Assembly (NCBI GenBank): GCA_038199375.1
Contig: JBBPZA010000011.1
Span: 1-21,612 of the forward strand
Direction: 5' to 3'
DNA from: JBBPZA01 sp038199375
GTDB taxonomy: Bacteria; Actinomycetota; Thermoleophilia; Solirubrobacterales; Solirubrobacteraceae
DNA: 21,612 bases
Both the position numbers and the translations under genes were made by a program. Positions within the stretch are counted from its first letter, which is position 1. Each line of letters begins with the position of its first letter. The notes beneath the pieces are model-generated. The model did not search any database, was not told where the DNA came from, and worked only from the letters and a program-made list of their open reading frames with translations. Below, piece after piece: positions 1 to 7,318 of this stretch.

Positions 1-1540
1 CACGACCCTGCGCGACGGCGAGCAGTCGCCGGGCATCTCGCTCAACGTCGCCGAGAAGCTCGAGATCGCCCAGCAGCTCGCACGCCTCGGGGTCGACGTC
101 ATCGAGGCCGGCTTCCCGATCGCCTCCCCGGGGGAGCTCGACGCCGTCCAGGCGATCGCCCGCCAGGTGGAGGGCCCGATCGTCGCCGCGCTCGCTCGCA
201 CGCACCAGCAGGACATCGACGCCGCCTACAACGCGGTCCGGGACGCCGCACGACCGCGCATCCACACGTTCATCTCGACCTCGGACATCCATATCCGCCA
301 CCAGCTCCAGAGCACCCGCGAGGACGTCAAGGGGCAGGCGCGCGCCGCCGTCGCCCATGCACGCTCCTACGTCGAGGACGTCGAGTTCTCGCCGATGGAC
401 GCGACGCGGGCCGAGCTCGAGTACACCGCGGAGGTGTGTCGGATCGCCATCGAGGAGGGCGCCACGACGATCAACATCCCCGACACCGTGGGCTACACCA
501 TGCCCCACGAGTTCACCGCCTACCTCGAGCGCCTCTACGAGCTGGCACCCGGGCTGGCTGACGTGGTGGTCTCGGTCCACTGCCACGACGACCTGGGGCT
601 CGCGGTGGCCAACTCGTTCGCCGGCGTGCTCGCCGGGGCGCGGCAGGTGGAGTGCGCGGTCAACGGGATCGGCGAGCGGGCGGGCAACGCGTCGCTCGAG
701 GAGATCGTGATGCTGCTGCACACCCGGCGGGTGGACGTCGGGGGCCTGCACACGGGCTGCGAGACCCGCGAGATCGCCCGCACGAGCCGGCTCGTCTCTC
801 GGCTGACGGGCTACCCGGTCCAGCCCAACAAGGCGATCGTGGGCCGCAACGCCTTCCTGCACGAGTCGGGGATCCATCAGGACGGCGTGCTCAAGGAGCG
901 CACCACCTACGAGATCATGGACGCGACGATGGTCGGCCTGGAGGCCAACTCGATCGTCCTGGGCAAGCACTCCGGGCGCCACGCCCTCCAGCAGGCGCTC
1001 AGCGACCTGGGCTTCGAGGTCTCCGGCCAGGGGCTCAACCAGGCGTTCAAGCGCTTCAAGGAGATCGCGGACAAGAAGAAGCAGGTCACCGCGATGGACC
1101 TCGAGGCGCTCGTGACCGACGAGCTCCGCGAGGCCGCGGTCGGCTACGAGCTCGAGTGGTTCGACGTCGAGGCGTCCTCGCGCCGACCCCCGCACGCCAC
1201 CGTCGGCGTCCGCACCCCGGCCGGCGACGAGGTCACCGGCAACTTCACCGGCGACGGGCCGATCGACGCGATCTTCCGGGCGATCAACGCCGCGACGGAC
1301 GTTGACGCCCGGCTGCGCGAGTTCCGCGTAGACGCTGTGACCGGCGGCCAGGACGCTCTGGGCGAGACCTCGGTCGTGCTCGAGCTCGGCGGCCTCAGCG
1401 CGTCGGGCCAGGGCGTCTCCACCGACATCATCGAGGCGGCGGCGCGGGCCTACGTGCGCGCGCTCTCCAACGCGGTGCGCAAGGTCTCTGAGGCGGTGCC
1501 CAGCGCTGGACCGGCGGCCGAGCTCGAGCCGACGCCCTAG
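1..1540 (+). CDS. leuA: 2-isopropylmalate synthase, 5'-truncated by window edge
   Basis: Catalyses condensation of acetyl-CoA with 2-oxoisovalerate, the committed step of leucine synthesis in the cytosol. The readable frame starts at base 2 with TTLRDGEQSPG, the N-terminal signature of the HMGL-like TIM barrel, so only about ten N-terminal residues plus the start lie outside the window. Further family signatures are VHCHDDLGLAVANS (metal-binding His pair), NGIGERAGNASLEE, HESGIHQDG and LGKHSGRHAL. The last part (about residues 370-500 of the 512 visible) fits the LeuA regulatory domain that binds leucine for feedback inhibition. CimA at 11747 is a related but distinct enzyme; this one has the GEQSPG and GKHSGRHA forms typical of LeuA. 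It ends with TAG and is convergent with the patatin-like gene, 58 bases away. Confidence 0.96.
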   Translation, partial: TTLRDGEQSPGISLNVAEKLEIAQQLARLGVDVIEAGFPIASPGELDAVQAIARQVEGPIVAALARTHQQDIDAAYNAVRDAARPRIHTFISTSDIHIRHQLQSTREDVKGQARAAVAHARSYVEDVEFSPMDATRAELEYTAEVCRIAIEEGATTINIPDTVGYTMPHEFTAYLERLYELAPGLADVVVSVHCHDDLGLAVANSFAGVLAGARQVECAVNGIGERAGNASLEEIVMLLHTRRVDVGGLHTGCETREIARTSRLVSRLTGYPVQPNKAIVGRNAFLHESGIHQDGVLKERTTYEIMDATMVGLEANSIVLGKHSGRHALQQALSDLGFEVSGQGLNQAFKRFKEIADKKKQVTAMDLEALVTDELREAAVGYELEWFDVEASSRRPPHATVGVRTPAGDEVTGNFTGDGPIDAIFRAINAATDVDARLREFRVDAVTGGQDALGETSVVLELGGLSASGQGVSTDIIEAAARAYVRALSNAVRKVSEAVPSAGPAAELEPTP

Positions 1541-1542
1541 CC

Positions 1543-1561
1543 TCGAGGAGCGATCCTCCGA
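1543..1561. terminator. possible weak bidirectional hairpin between convergent genes
   Basis: TCGAGGA (1543-1549) can pair with TCCTCCGA (1554-1561) with one bulged C and a GCGA loop. It sits directly after the leuA stop and between convergent genes. There is no T-tract, so intrinsic termination is only a possibility. Confidence 0.25.
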
Positions 1562-1598
1562 CGACCGTCCAGCGGGGCGGCCGAGGCGAGCCGACCTC

Positions 1599-2522
1599 CT
1601 AACTCTCGGCGAGCTCGCGGCCCTGGGCGTAGCCCGCGACGAGGGCCGCGGCTCGGCGGCCGGGCTCCATGAACTCGGTCCCCATCGCATCGGCAGCGCG
1701 CTGGTCCGGGCCGATGACATCGACCTGGGCGCCCTTCGCGCGCATCGTCATGGCCTCCACCGCTGCCGTCGCGCGGACGATCGCGACGATGGGGCCGGCG
1801 CGCGAGACCAGGCCCCCCTCGAGCGCCGAGGTGCTGTTGAGGCAGAGGATGCGGGCGTCGGCGCCGACCGGCGCGGCGTCGATGTTCGACGGGCTCCACG
1901 CGCCTCCGTCGACGTACTCTCGCCCCCCGATCTCCACGGGTCGGTAGCGACCCGGAATGGCGCACGAAGCGGACACCGCCCCGGCGACGGTCGCCCGGGG
2001 CGCGCCGGGAGCGCCGAAGACGACGCGCCGGGCCCTGCGCCGGTCGGCGCAGCAGATCCGCAGGCGGCCGTCGAAGCGGGCACCGAGACGCTCCATCTCC
2101 CGGCGCAGCTCCTCTGAGGACTCCTGGCCGAGCGGGACGAGCCCGGCGAGCAGGGCCGCGCGAGTGGCGGCCCGAACCGGCGCCTCGAGCGGCGCGGCGC
2201 GGAGCACCAGAGGGCTCGAGAGGGCGATCGACCACCGCAGCGCCGCTCGTGCGATCCCCTCCAGCCTTCCGGGATCCGGGTCCGAGTCGAGCGGTGCGAC
2301 CTGGCGCTCCACGTCGTCCGGGCGCCGCGGCCGGCGCCCGGCCGCCAGGTTGGCACCGATGATCGAGCCCGCCGAGGTGCCGACGATGTACTCGCAGTCG
2401 CGGAAGTCGAGCCCCGACACATCCTCGACGCCGGCAAGCACCCCGGTCATCCACGCTTCTCCGACGACCCCGCCGACTCCGAGGACGAGCGCGTCAGGGA
2501 GAAGGAAGGGCGGACCGGGCAC
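1599..2522 (-). CDS. patatin-like phospholipase / serine acyl hydrolase
   Basis: A 307-residue patatin-family hydrolase with a Ser-Asp dyad. Seen directly: glycine-rich oxyanion segment LGVGGVVGEAW near residues 14-24, nucleophile elbow GTSAG with Ser50, and the DGG motif at residues 205-207 supplying the catalytic Asp. The family cleaves lipid acyl esters; the substrate here cannot be told from sequence. There is no signal peptide or membrane helix, so a cytosolic or peripheral enzyme is likely. The start is a GTG with no Shine-Dalgarno sequence, but a TAGCCT box lies exactly 8 nt upstream, the spacing seen at several other genes here, which supports a leaderless start at this codon. It is convergent with leuA and divergent from the xre-leuCD unit, so a link to leucine synthesis is not implied. 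Confidence 0.88.
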   Translation of the reverse strand: MPGPPFLLPDALVLGVGGVVGEAWMTGVLAGVEDVSGLDFRDCEYIVGTSAGSIIGANLAAGRRPRRPDDVERQVAPLDSDPDPGRLEGIARAALRWSIALSSPLVLRAAPLEAPVRAATRAALLAGLVPLGQESSEELRREMERLGARFDGRLRICCADRRRARRVVFGAPGAPRATVAGAVSASCAIPGRYRPVEIGGREYVDGGAWSPSNIDAAPVGADARILCLNSTSALEGGLVSRAGPIVAIVRATAAVEAMTMRAKGAQVDVIGPDQRAADAMGTEFMEPGRRAAALVAGYAQGRELAES

Positions 2523-2530
2523 CGCGCGTG

Positions 2531-2536
2531 AGGCTA
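2531..2536 (-). promoter_or_regulatory. putative -10 box (TAGCCT) of patatin-like gene
   Basis: TAGCCT on the minus strand ends 8 nt before the GTG start. No convincing -35 or ribosome binding site is seen. Spacing implies transcription starting at or next to the start codon. Confidence 0.45.
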
Positions 2537-2618
2537 GGGCAGTGAGGGGACGCCGGGCACGGATCCGCAGGCTATGACAAGGAGAGCATGCCGAGCACGG
2601 GACGGGTCGTGGGGGGCC

Positions 2619-2680
2619 CTCGAGCTCGGAAACGCGACGGTTGAAGGATTTGGTAGCCGATGGGGCACCAAATCCTTCAG
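2619..2680 (+). repeat. dispersed hairpin repeat, copy 1
   Basis: A perfect 13-bp inverted repeat (2642-2654 with 2667-2679, loop 12 nt) is preceded by CTCGAG and GGAAACGCGACG. The same arrangement occurs in reverse complement at 9629-9697: the 41-bp hairpin cores match at 36 positions and the 12-nt flank is identical. There is no T-run after the stem. It lies about 45 bp upstream of the XRE gene start. Confidence 0.8.
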
Positions 2681-2703
2681 TGGGCCTTCAGCGAGGATGG
2701 CCT

Positions 2704-2740
2704 GTATGCGATAACATACGACCGTAATGGCCATTATCGC
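2704..2740 (+). promoter_or_regulatory. putative promoter and operator of xre-leuCD
   Basis: TAACAT at 2712-2717 is a plausible -10 box ending 9 nt before the ATG at 2727. Several symmetric elements overlap it: GTATG (2704-2708) with CATAC (2715-2719); GCGATAA (2708-2714) with TTATCGC (2734-2740); and a perfect palindrome AATGGCCATT (2726-2735) over the start codon. These are candidate sites for autoregulation by the XRE-cupin protein. Binding is inferred, not shown. Confidence 0.5.
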
Positions 2741-3317
2741 GCTAGACGCCGATACGGCGCTTCATCCCGGTCCGCGCGTGCGGGCGCTGCGCGAGGGGAT
2801 GGACCTCTCGCTGCGAGACCTCGCCGACCGCTGTGGGGTCAGCGCGCCGATGCTCTCCCAGGTCGAGCGGGGCGAGACCAGCCCGACGCTTGCGGTCGCC
2901 GCGCGGATAGCCGCCGGGCTCGACCTCCGGCTCTCCCAGCTCCTGCGCCTCGACGAGGAGGGCTCGGTCACCGTCGTGCAGGGGGGAGAGGGCCGCAAGG
3001 GCGGGCGCCGCGGGCACCGCTACGAGATCCTGACTCCGCCGCTCCCGGGTCAGCGCGCGGAGGTCTCGCGGCACACGCTGGTCTCCGGCGCCAGCACGGG
3101 CGGGCCCGGCGATCCCCCGATGCACGAGCCGGGCAGCCGGGAGACCGCAGTGGTCGAGGCGGGCCAGGTGGTCCTGGTCTGCGACGGCGAGCGCCACGAG
3201 CTGGGCACGGGCGACGCGGTGACCTTCGACGCCGACCTGCCCCACCACTTCGAGAACCCCGGAACCGATCCGGCGAGCCTGCTCGCCGTCGTCAGCGCCG
3301 GGCTGCGACGCAGCTGA
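2727..3317 (+). CDS. XRE-family regulator with C-terminal cupin domain
   Basis: A 196-residue protein with two domains. Residues about 16-70 form an XRE/Cro-type helix-turn-helix: LSLRDLADRCGVSAPMLSQV followed by ERGETSPTL is the classic recognition-helix pattern. Residues about 100-190 form a small cupin, with PMHEPGSRETAVVEAG and a later DLPHHFENPG as the two conserved cupin motifs carrying His and Glu residues. Such proteins are usually ligand-responsive regulators of adjacent metabolic genes. It is the first gene of a unit with leuC (23-nt gap) and leuD, so it probably senses something linked to branched-chain amino acid metabolism; the ligand is unknown. The ATG has no Shine-Dalgarno sequence and lies 9 nt after a TAACAT box, so a leaderless mRNA is likely. 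Confidence 0.88.
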   Translation: MAIIALDADTALHPGPRVRALREGMDLSLRDLADRCGVSAPMLSQVERGETSPTLAVAARIAAGLDLRLSQLLRLDEEGSVTVVQGGEGRKGGRRGHRYEILTPPLPGQRAEVSRHTLVSGASTGGPGDPPMHEPGSRETAVVEAGQVVLVCDGERHELGTGDAVTFDADLPHHFENPGTDPASLLAVVSAGLRRS

Positions 3318-3340
3318 CGGCCCAGAGAGGAGCCCGCCGA

Positions 3341-4726
3341 ATGCCCCGAACCCTCTTCGACAAGATCTGGGACGCCCACGAGGTTCTCCCGGGCCTGCTC
3401 TACATCGACCTGCAACTCGTCCACGAGGTGACCAGCCCGCAGGCCTTCGACGGGCTGCGCCTTGCCGGGCGCACCGTCCGCCGGCCCGACCGGACGCTCG
3501 CGACCGCCGACCACAACGTCCCCACCGACGGCACCCCCGTCGCCGCGCGCATACGCGACGAGCTCTCCCGGGTGCAGGTCCAGACGCTCGAGCGCAACTG
3601 CGAGGAGTTCGGCGTCCCGATCTACTCGCTGGGCTCGGAGCGCCAGGGGATCGTGCACGTCATCGGCCCCGAGCTTGGCGTCACCCAGCCCGGCATGACG
3701 ATCGTCTGCGGCGACTCGCACACCGCCACCCACGGCGCCTTCGGCGCGCTGGCCTTCGGCATCGGCACCAGCGAGGTCGAGCACGTCCTCGCCACGCAGT
3801 GCCTCGTCCAGCGCAAGCCCAGGTCGATGCGCATCCGCTACGACGGCGAGCTGGGCTTCGGGGTCACCGCAAAGGACCTCATCCTGGCGACGATCGGGCA
3901 GATGGGCGTCGCCGGGGCGGTAGGGCACGTCGTCGAGTACGCCGGGCCGGCTATCGAGTCGCTCTCGATGGAGGGCCGCATGACGGTCTGCAACATGACC
4001 ATCGAGGGGGGCGGGCGCGCGGGGATGATCGCCCCCGACCAGGAGACCTTCGCGTGGTTCGAGCGAGCCCACCCGGCCAGGCCCGCCGCGCCGACCGGGA
4101 GCGCCCTGGAGGAGGCCGTCCAACGCTGGCGCACGCTTCGAACCGACGAGGGCGCCCGCTTTGACTCAGAGCTCGCCGTCGACGCCGGCGCGCTATCGCC
4201 CCAGGTCACCTGGGGGACGACGCCCGGGATGGTGGTGGGAGTCGCCGACGCGGTCCCCGAGCCCGCCGGCTCCGGCGACGAGCGCGCGCTCGAGTACATG
4301 GCGCTCGAGCCCGGCACCCGGATCCAGGACATCGCGCTCGACCGCGTCTTCATCGGCTCCTGTACCAACAGCCGCATCGGCGATCTGCGCGCGGCCGCCC
4401 GCCTGGTCGAGGGTCGCAGCGTCGCGCCCACCATCAACGCGATGGTCGTCCCCGGCTCCGAGCAGGTGCGTGCGCAGGCGGAGGCCGAGGGCCTGGACCG
4501 CGTGTTCGCGGCCGCGGGCTTTGACTGGCGCACCGCCGGGTGCTCGATGTGCCTGGGCATGAACCCCGACGTCGCCGCGCCGGGGGAACGGGTCGCCTCC
4601 ACGTCGAACCGCAACTTCGAGGGCCGTCAGGGCAGGGGCGCCCGCAGCCACCTCGTCTCACCGGAGATGGCCGCCGCGGCGGCCATCAAGGGGCACTTCG
4701 TCGACATCCGGGAGTGGGAGGGGTAA
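3341..4726 (+). CDS. leuC: 3-isopropylmalate dehydratase large subunit
   Basis: Large subunit of isopropylmalate isomerase, an aconitase-family [4Fe-4S] enzyme that with LeuD converts 2- to 3-isopropylmalate; the same complex commonly isomerises citramalate. At 461 residues it is close to the usual 465-470. Cluster ligands are visible as Cys341 (GSCTNSR) and Cys401/Cys404 (GCSMCLGMNPD). Other signatures are ADHNVPT, GDSHTATHGAFGALAFGIGT and SNRNFEGRQG. The ATG at 3341 was chosen because AGAGAGGAG lies 8 nt upstream and the protein starts at the usual family position (TLFDKIWDAHEV); the frame is open further upstream, but that region is antisense or shadow to the regulator gene. The stop TAA shares its last base with the leuD ATG, indicating translational coupling. 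Confidence 0.97.
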   Translation: MPRTLFDKIWDAHEVLPGLLYIDLQLVHEVTSPQAFDGLRLAGRTVRRPDRTLATADHNVPTDGTPVAARIRDELSRVQVQTLERNCEEFGVPIYSLGSERQGIVHVIGPELGVTQPGMTIVCGDSHTATHGAFGALAFGIGTSEVEHVLATQCLVQRKPRSMRIRYDGELGFGVTAKDLILATIGQMGVAGAVGHVVEYAGPAIESLSMEGRMTVCNMTIEGGGRAGMIAPDQETFAWFERAHPARPAAPTGSALEEAVQRWRTLRTDEGARFDSELAVDAGALSPQVTWGTTPGMVVGVADAVPEPAGSGDERALEYMALEPGTRIQDIALDRVFIGSCTNSRIGDLRAAARLVEGRSVAPTINAMVVPGSEQVRAQAEAEGLDRVFAAAGFDWRTAGCSMCLGMNPDVAAPGERVASTSNRNFEGRQGRGARSHLVSPEMAAAAAIKGHFVDIREWEG

Positions 4727-5286
4727 TGGAGCCGGTTCGCACGATCGCGGGCGGCGTGACCGTCCTGGATCGTCCCGACATAGACACCGATCAGATCATC
4801 CCCAAGCAGTTCCTCAAGCGCGTCGAGCGCACGGGCTTCGGCGAGTACCTCTTCTACGACTGGCGCAAGGAGCCCGGCTTCGAGCTCCCGGCCAACCCCA
4901 TCCTCGTCGCCGGGCGCAACTTCGGCTGCGGCTCCTCGCGCGAGCACGCCCCGTGGGCGCTGGAGGACTACGGCTTCCAGGCGATCGTCGCGCCGAGCTT
5001 CGCCGACATCTTCCGCTCGAACTGCACGAAGATCGGGCTGCTGCCAATCGCGCTCGACGAGGAGGCCTGTCGCGGGCTCGCCGAGGCGGGGGAGGGCGAG
5101 GTCGACCTCGAGGCTCAGGAGGTCCGCTTCGCCGGGCGCGTCATGGCGTTTGAGATCGACGCCGAGATACGGCATCGCCTGCTCAACGGCCTCGACGACA
5201 TCGCGCTCTCCCTCCAGGAGGAGGACGCTATCGCCGCCTACGAGCGCGAGCGCGAGCGGGCCGGGCCGGTCACCACGTCGCTTTGA
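4726..5286 (+). CDS. leuD: 3-isopropylmalate dehydratase small subunit
   Basis: The 186-residue small (swivel) subunit that completes the LeuC active site. Signatures seen: DIDTDQIIPKQFLKR near the N-terminus, the substrate-recognition segment NFGCGSSREHAPWAL, and APSFADIFRSNCTKIGLLPI. The length is normal for bacterial LeuD. Its ATG overlaps the leuC stop by one base (TAATG), so expression is coupled. No gene follows on this strand before the insertion element, so leuD is probably the end of the transcription unit. Confidence 0.96.
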   Translation: MEPVRTIAGGVTVLDRPDIDTDQIIPKQFLKRVERTGFGEYLFYDWRKEPGFELPANPILVAGRNFGCGSSREHAPWALEDYGFQAIVAPSFADIFRSNCTKIGLLPIALDEEACRGLAEAGEGEVDLEAQEVRFAGRVMAFEIDAEIRHRLLNGLDDIALSLQEEDAIAAYERERERAGPVTTSL

Positions 5287-5302
5287 GCGCAACCCCGCTT
5301 TG

Positions 5303-5317
5303 CGGTCCGCCGGACCG
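5303..5317 (+). terminator. hairpin after leuD
   Basis: CGGTCC-GCC-GGACCG forms a 6-bp stem with a 3-nt loop 16 nt after the leuD stop. There is no T-tract after it, so it may be only a 3'-end stabiliser or an atypical terminator. Confidence 0.35.
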
Positions 5318-5387
5318 ACGGCGCTGCTCAGCCAAGCCGCCTTCGCGGTAACCGTCCCGCCCGTCTCATCCCCCCCCGGAGAGACCC

Positions 5388-5395
5388 CTTGTTTG
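5388..5395. repeat. target-site duplication, left copy (CTTGTTTG)
   Basis: CTTGTTTG directly precedes the left inverted terminus and recurs at 7804-7811 directly after the right terminus. Eight bases is the duplication size typical of IS1595-family elements. Confidence 0.85.
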
Positions 5396-5418
5396 GGGGA
5401 TGACATACTTGACTCACC
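5396..5418 (+). repeat. left terminal inverted repeat of the IS1595-type element
   Basis: GG then three mismatched bases, then TGACATACTTGACTCACC (5401-5418), which is an exact reverse complement of 7781-7798 at the right end. Confidence 0.92.
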
Positions 5419-5431
5419 GCGCCCGACGTAG

Positions 5432-5437
5432 TAAGCT
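5432..5437 (+). promoter_or_regulatory. putative -10 box (TAAGCT) of transposase gene
   Basis: TAAGCT ends 7 nt before GTG 5445. No Shine-Dalgarno sequence precedes that GTG, so a leaderless start is likely. It lies just inside the left terminus, as usual for transposase promoters. Confidence 0.4.
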
Positions 5438-5444
5438 CACCTTT

Positions 5445-6375
5445 GTGAGCGCGAAGAGGTCACTCCCCACCACTCTCATTGAGGCTATCCGCTACTTCTC
5501 GGACCTCGATGTCTGCGCCGAGTTCGTCGCCGGGCTTCGTTGGCCGAACGGCCCCGTGTGCCCCCGCTGCGACTCCTCGGAGTACTCCTACCTGACCACC
5601 CGCCGGGTGTGGAAGTGCAAGGGGTGCAAGAAGCAGTACTCCGTCAAGCTCGGGACGATCTTCGAGGACTCCCCACTCGGCCTCGACAAGTGGCTCCCCG
5701 CCGTATGGCTCATCGCCAACTCCAAGAACGGCATCTCCTCGCACGAGCTTGGCCGCGCGCTCGGCACTACTCAGAAGTCCGCGTGGTTCATGCTCCACCG
5801 CATCCGGCTCGCCATGCAAACCGGCACCTTCGCGAAACTCGACCGGCGAAGTTGAAGTTGACGAGACGTTCATCGGCGGCAAGGCCCGCAACATGCACAA
5901 GCACGTCCGCGCCCGGAAGATCACCGGCACGGGCGGCAAGGACAAGACCGTCGTCGTCGGAGTGCGCCAGCGCGGCGGGGAGATGCGCGCCTCGGTTGTC
6001 CCCGACCGGAAGCGCGTCACGCTGCACGGGCACGTCCGAGCGCACGTTGAGCCCGGAGCGGCCGTCTACACCGACGAGTTGGAGTCCTACTCCGGGCTGG
6101 ATCGCGACTTCGCCCACGAGACCGTCGATCACGCCGAGCGTTACGTCGAGGGTCAGGTCCACACCAACGGCGCTGAGAACTTCTGGAGCCTGCTCAAGCG
6201 GGGGCTGCACGGTACCTACGTCAGCGTCGAGCCGTTCCACCTGTTCCGCTACCTGGACGAGCGGCTGTTCGCCTACAACCTGCGCGGACTAGACGACTAC
6301 GGCCGGTTTACCACCGTCCTGAGCACAGCAACCGGACGCCGGCTGACCTATGCGGAACTGATAGGCCACGCTTAG
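5445..6375 (+). pseudogene. IS1595-family transposase, interrupted by a +1 frameshift
   Basis: The first part (5445-5855 frame) carries a zinc ribbon with Cys39/Cys42 (CPRC) and Cys58/Cys61 (CKGC), then an IS1595-type helical linker. The DDE domain continues in the next frame to TAG at 6375, with VDETFIGG (first Asp), AVYTDELESY (second Asp) and HTNGAENFWSLLKR (Asn-Lys), matching the DDNK pattern of this family. Reading across, KL then TGEVEVDETF joins smoothly if one base near 5841 is dropped; as written, frame one stops at 5853-5855. This is either a recent inactivating insertion, a consensus error, or less likely programmed frameshifting. GTG 5445 was preferred over ATG 5400, because the latter overlaps the terminal repeat. 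Confidence 0.88.
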
Positions 6376-6551
6376 ATCGCCTTTCGCTTCTCGTCCAGCT
6401 CCGACTTCGGGACGTGGGCGAGCTTGCGCGTCAGATCCTCAAACCGCTCGAATTCAGCCCCTCCCCTTTGGGGCGACATCACCGCTGGCGCGCTTGATCC
6501 GGAGTGGATCTTGGTGGCGTAGTTCAACGTCCTGGTGATCGTCTTGGCCAT
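6372..6551 (-). CDS. 59-residue passenger protein, unknown function
   Basis: A short gene on the minus strand: ATG at 6549-6551, stop TAA at 6372-6374, which overlaps the transposase stop tail to tail. A strong Shine-Dalgarno sequence (GAGAGGAG, about 7 nt before the ATG) supports translation. The protein begins MAKTITRTLNYATKIHSG and ends with the charged segment KSELDEKRKAI; about the last 27 residues (FERFEDLTRKLAHVPKSELD) look helical and mixed-charge. No signal peptide or membrane helix. I do not recognise the family. It is divergent from the gene at 6596, sharing a 44-bp intergenic region. It could be an accessory protein of the element or a small regulator; there is no evidence for either. 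Confidence 0.68.
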   Translation of the reverse strand: MAKTITRTLNYATKIHSGSSAPAVMSPQRGGAEFERFEDLTRKLAHVPKSELDEKRKAI

Positions 6552-6580
6552 CTTGCCGCTCCTCTCGACTCGACTAAGAC

Positions 6581-6586
6581 TAGGCT
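6581..6586 (+). promoter_or_regulatory. putative -10 box (TAGGCT) for the gene at 6596
   Basis: TAGGCT ends 9 nt before ATG 6596, with no Shine-Dalgarno sequence. The neighbouring opposite strand reads TTAGCCTAGTCTTA, which could hold the -10 of the divergent small gene. Confidence 0.4.
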
Positions 6587-6595
6587 AACCGATCC

Positions 6596-7063
6596 ATGGC
6601 CACGACCGATCCACACACCGGCCCCCATCTAACCATGGCCGTGCTCTGCGAGAAGGTCTTGCACGAGCAAGACGGCGTGATCAGCGCCATCAGGATCATC
6701 GATCAACTCACCCAGACGGCTACTGGCCCGGATGCCCCGGAGCAGATGACGCCTTTTCTCGTCAACAACCTGACGATGCTCATCACCATAAAATCCGACC
6801 AGGCGCGCGGCCGACACGGCATTAGGGTGCGTCCAGAGGCGCCAGGAGGAGTCCAACTTCCAGCCCTAGAGCAAGCCATCACGATCCAAAGCGGACCGAC
6901 CGGCGTGAACCTGATCATGCCGCTGATCCTCCCGATCGACCGAGAGGGCGCCTACTGGTTCGACGTGTTCCTAACGGGGCCAGCGCCGCAGCCAAACCGG
7001 CTCCTTACGCGAGTCCCCCTCGAGATCATCTACTCGCCCCAGCGACCACCAGCGCCCCAGTAG
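6596..7063 (+). CDS. passenger gene, uncharacterised protein (DUF6941-like pattern)
   Basis: A 155-residue protein, cytosolic by appearance. The pattern near the N-terminus, MAVLCEKVLHEQDGVISAIR, followed by alternating hydrophobic strands (LTMLITIKSD, NLIMPLILPIDREGAYWFDV) and a final PLEIIYSPQ, recalls the DUF6941 group of small beta-rich proteins of unknown function; this is from memory and unverified. Base composition is less GC-rich than the chromosomal genes, with many A- or T-ending codons, fitting a passenger of foreign origin. The start follows a TAGGCT box by 9 nt, suggesting a leaderless mRNA. Its 3' end overlaps the opposing gene at 7026-7307 by 38 bp. Confidence 0.72.
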   Translation: MATTDPHTGPHLTMAVLCEKVLHEQDGVISAIRIIDQLTQTATGPDAPEQMTPFLVNNLTMLITIKSDQARGRHGIRVRPEAPGGVQLPALEQAITIQSGPTGVNLIMPLILPIDREGAYWFDVFLTGPAPQPNRLLTRVPLEIIYSPQRPPAPQ

Positions 7064-7307
7064 GCGGCCCCTCAAATCCGGTTGACCAGTCGAGCGGTTC
7101 GCGAATCACGACTCTGGTAGCCAGCAACTCATCGCCGCGTTCAGGCTCCCCCTGCCGCTCATCGTCATCGTCGTACGTCATGACGTATAGCTCAGCGGCA
7201 GTACCAGGAGCCTCCGTCTCGATCTCAACCAGCGCGTCGCGCACAGCCCCTCGGGTCCGGAAGTAGTCTCGCGAAGCCCCATCCAAATCAACGATTACGT
7301 AGCGCAT
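7026..7307 (-). CDS. passenger gene, 93-residue acidic protein of unknown function
   Basis: Begins MRYVIVDLDGASRDYFRTRG and contains an acidic stretch YDDDDERQGEPERGDE. Hydrophobic beta-like segments (RYVIVDL, AELYVMTY, LLATRVVI) suggest a small alpha/beta fold. No membrane segment. The ATG at 7305-7307 is preferred over an in-frame TTG at 7314-7316, because GAGG lies about 3 nt before the ATG. It starts 11 nt after the stop of the gene at 7319-7723 and is very probably co-transcribed with it. The pair could be functionally linked (for example effector plus partner), but this is inference only. Confidence 0.65.
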   Translation of the reverse strand: MRYVIVDLDGASRDYFRTRGAVRDALVEIETEAPGTAAELYVMTYDDDDERQGEPERGDELLATRVVIREPLDWSTGFEGPPTGALVVAGASR

Positions 7308-7318
7308 AAGCCTCAACT

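Noticed and set aside
2642..2679. Hairpin repeat read as an intrinsic terminator
   Set aside because: There is no T-tract on either strand, and the copies lie upstream of genes rather than after them; the shared sequence outside the stem indicates a dispersed repeat.
2660..3340. Extending leuC upstream, as the frame is open for 227 more codons
   Set aside because: The region is fully covered by the XRE-cupin gene in another frame with clear domains. The extension has no LeuC similarity, and a good ribosome binding site precedes ATG 3341.
5400..5444. ATG 5400 as the transposase start
   Set aside because: It lies within the left terminal repeat and adds residues encoded by that repeat; GTG 5445 has a better-placed -10 box.
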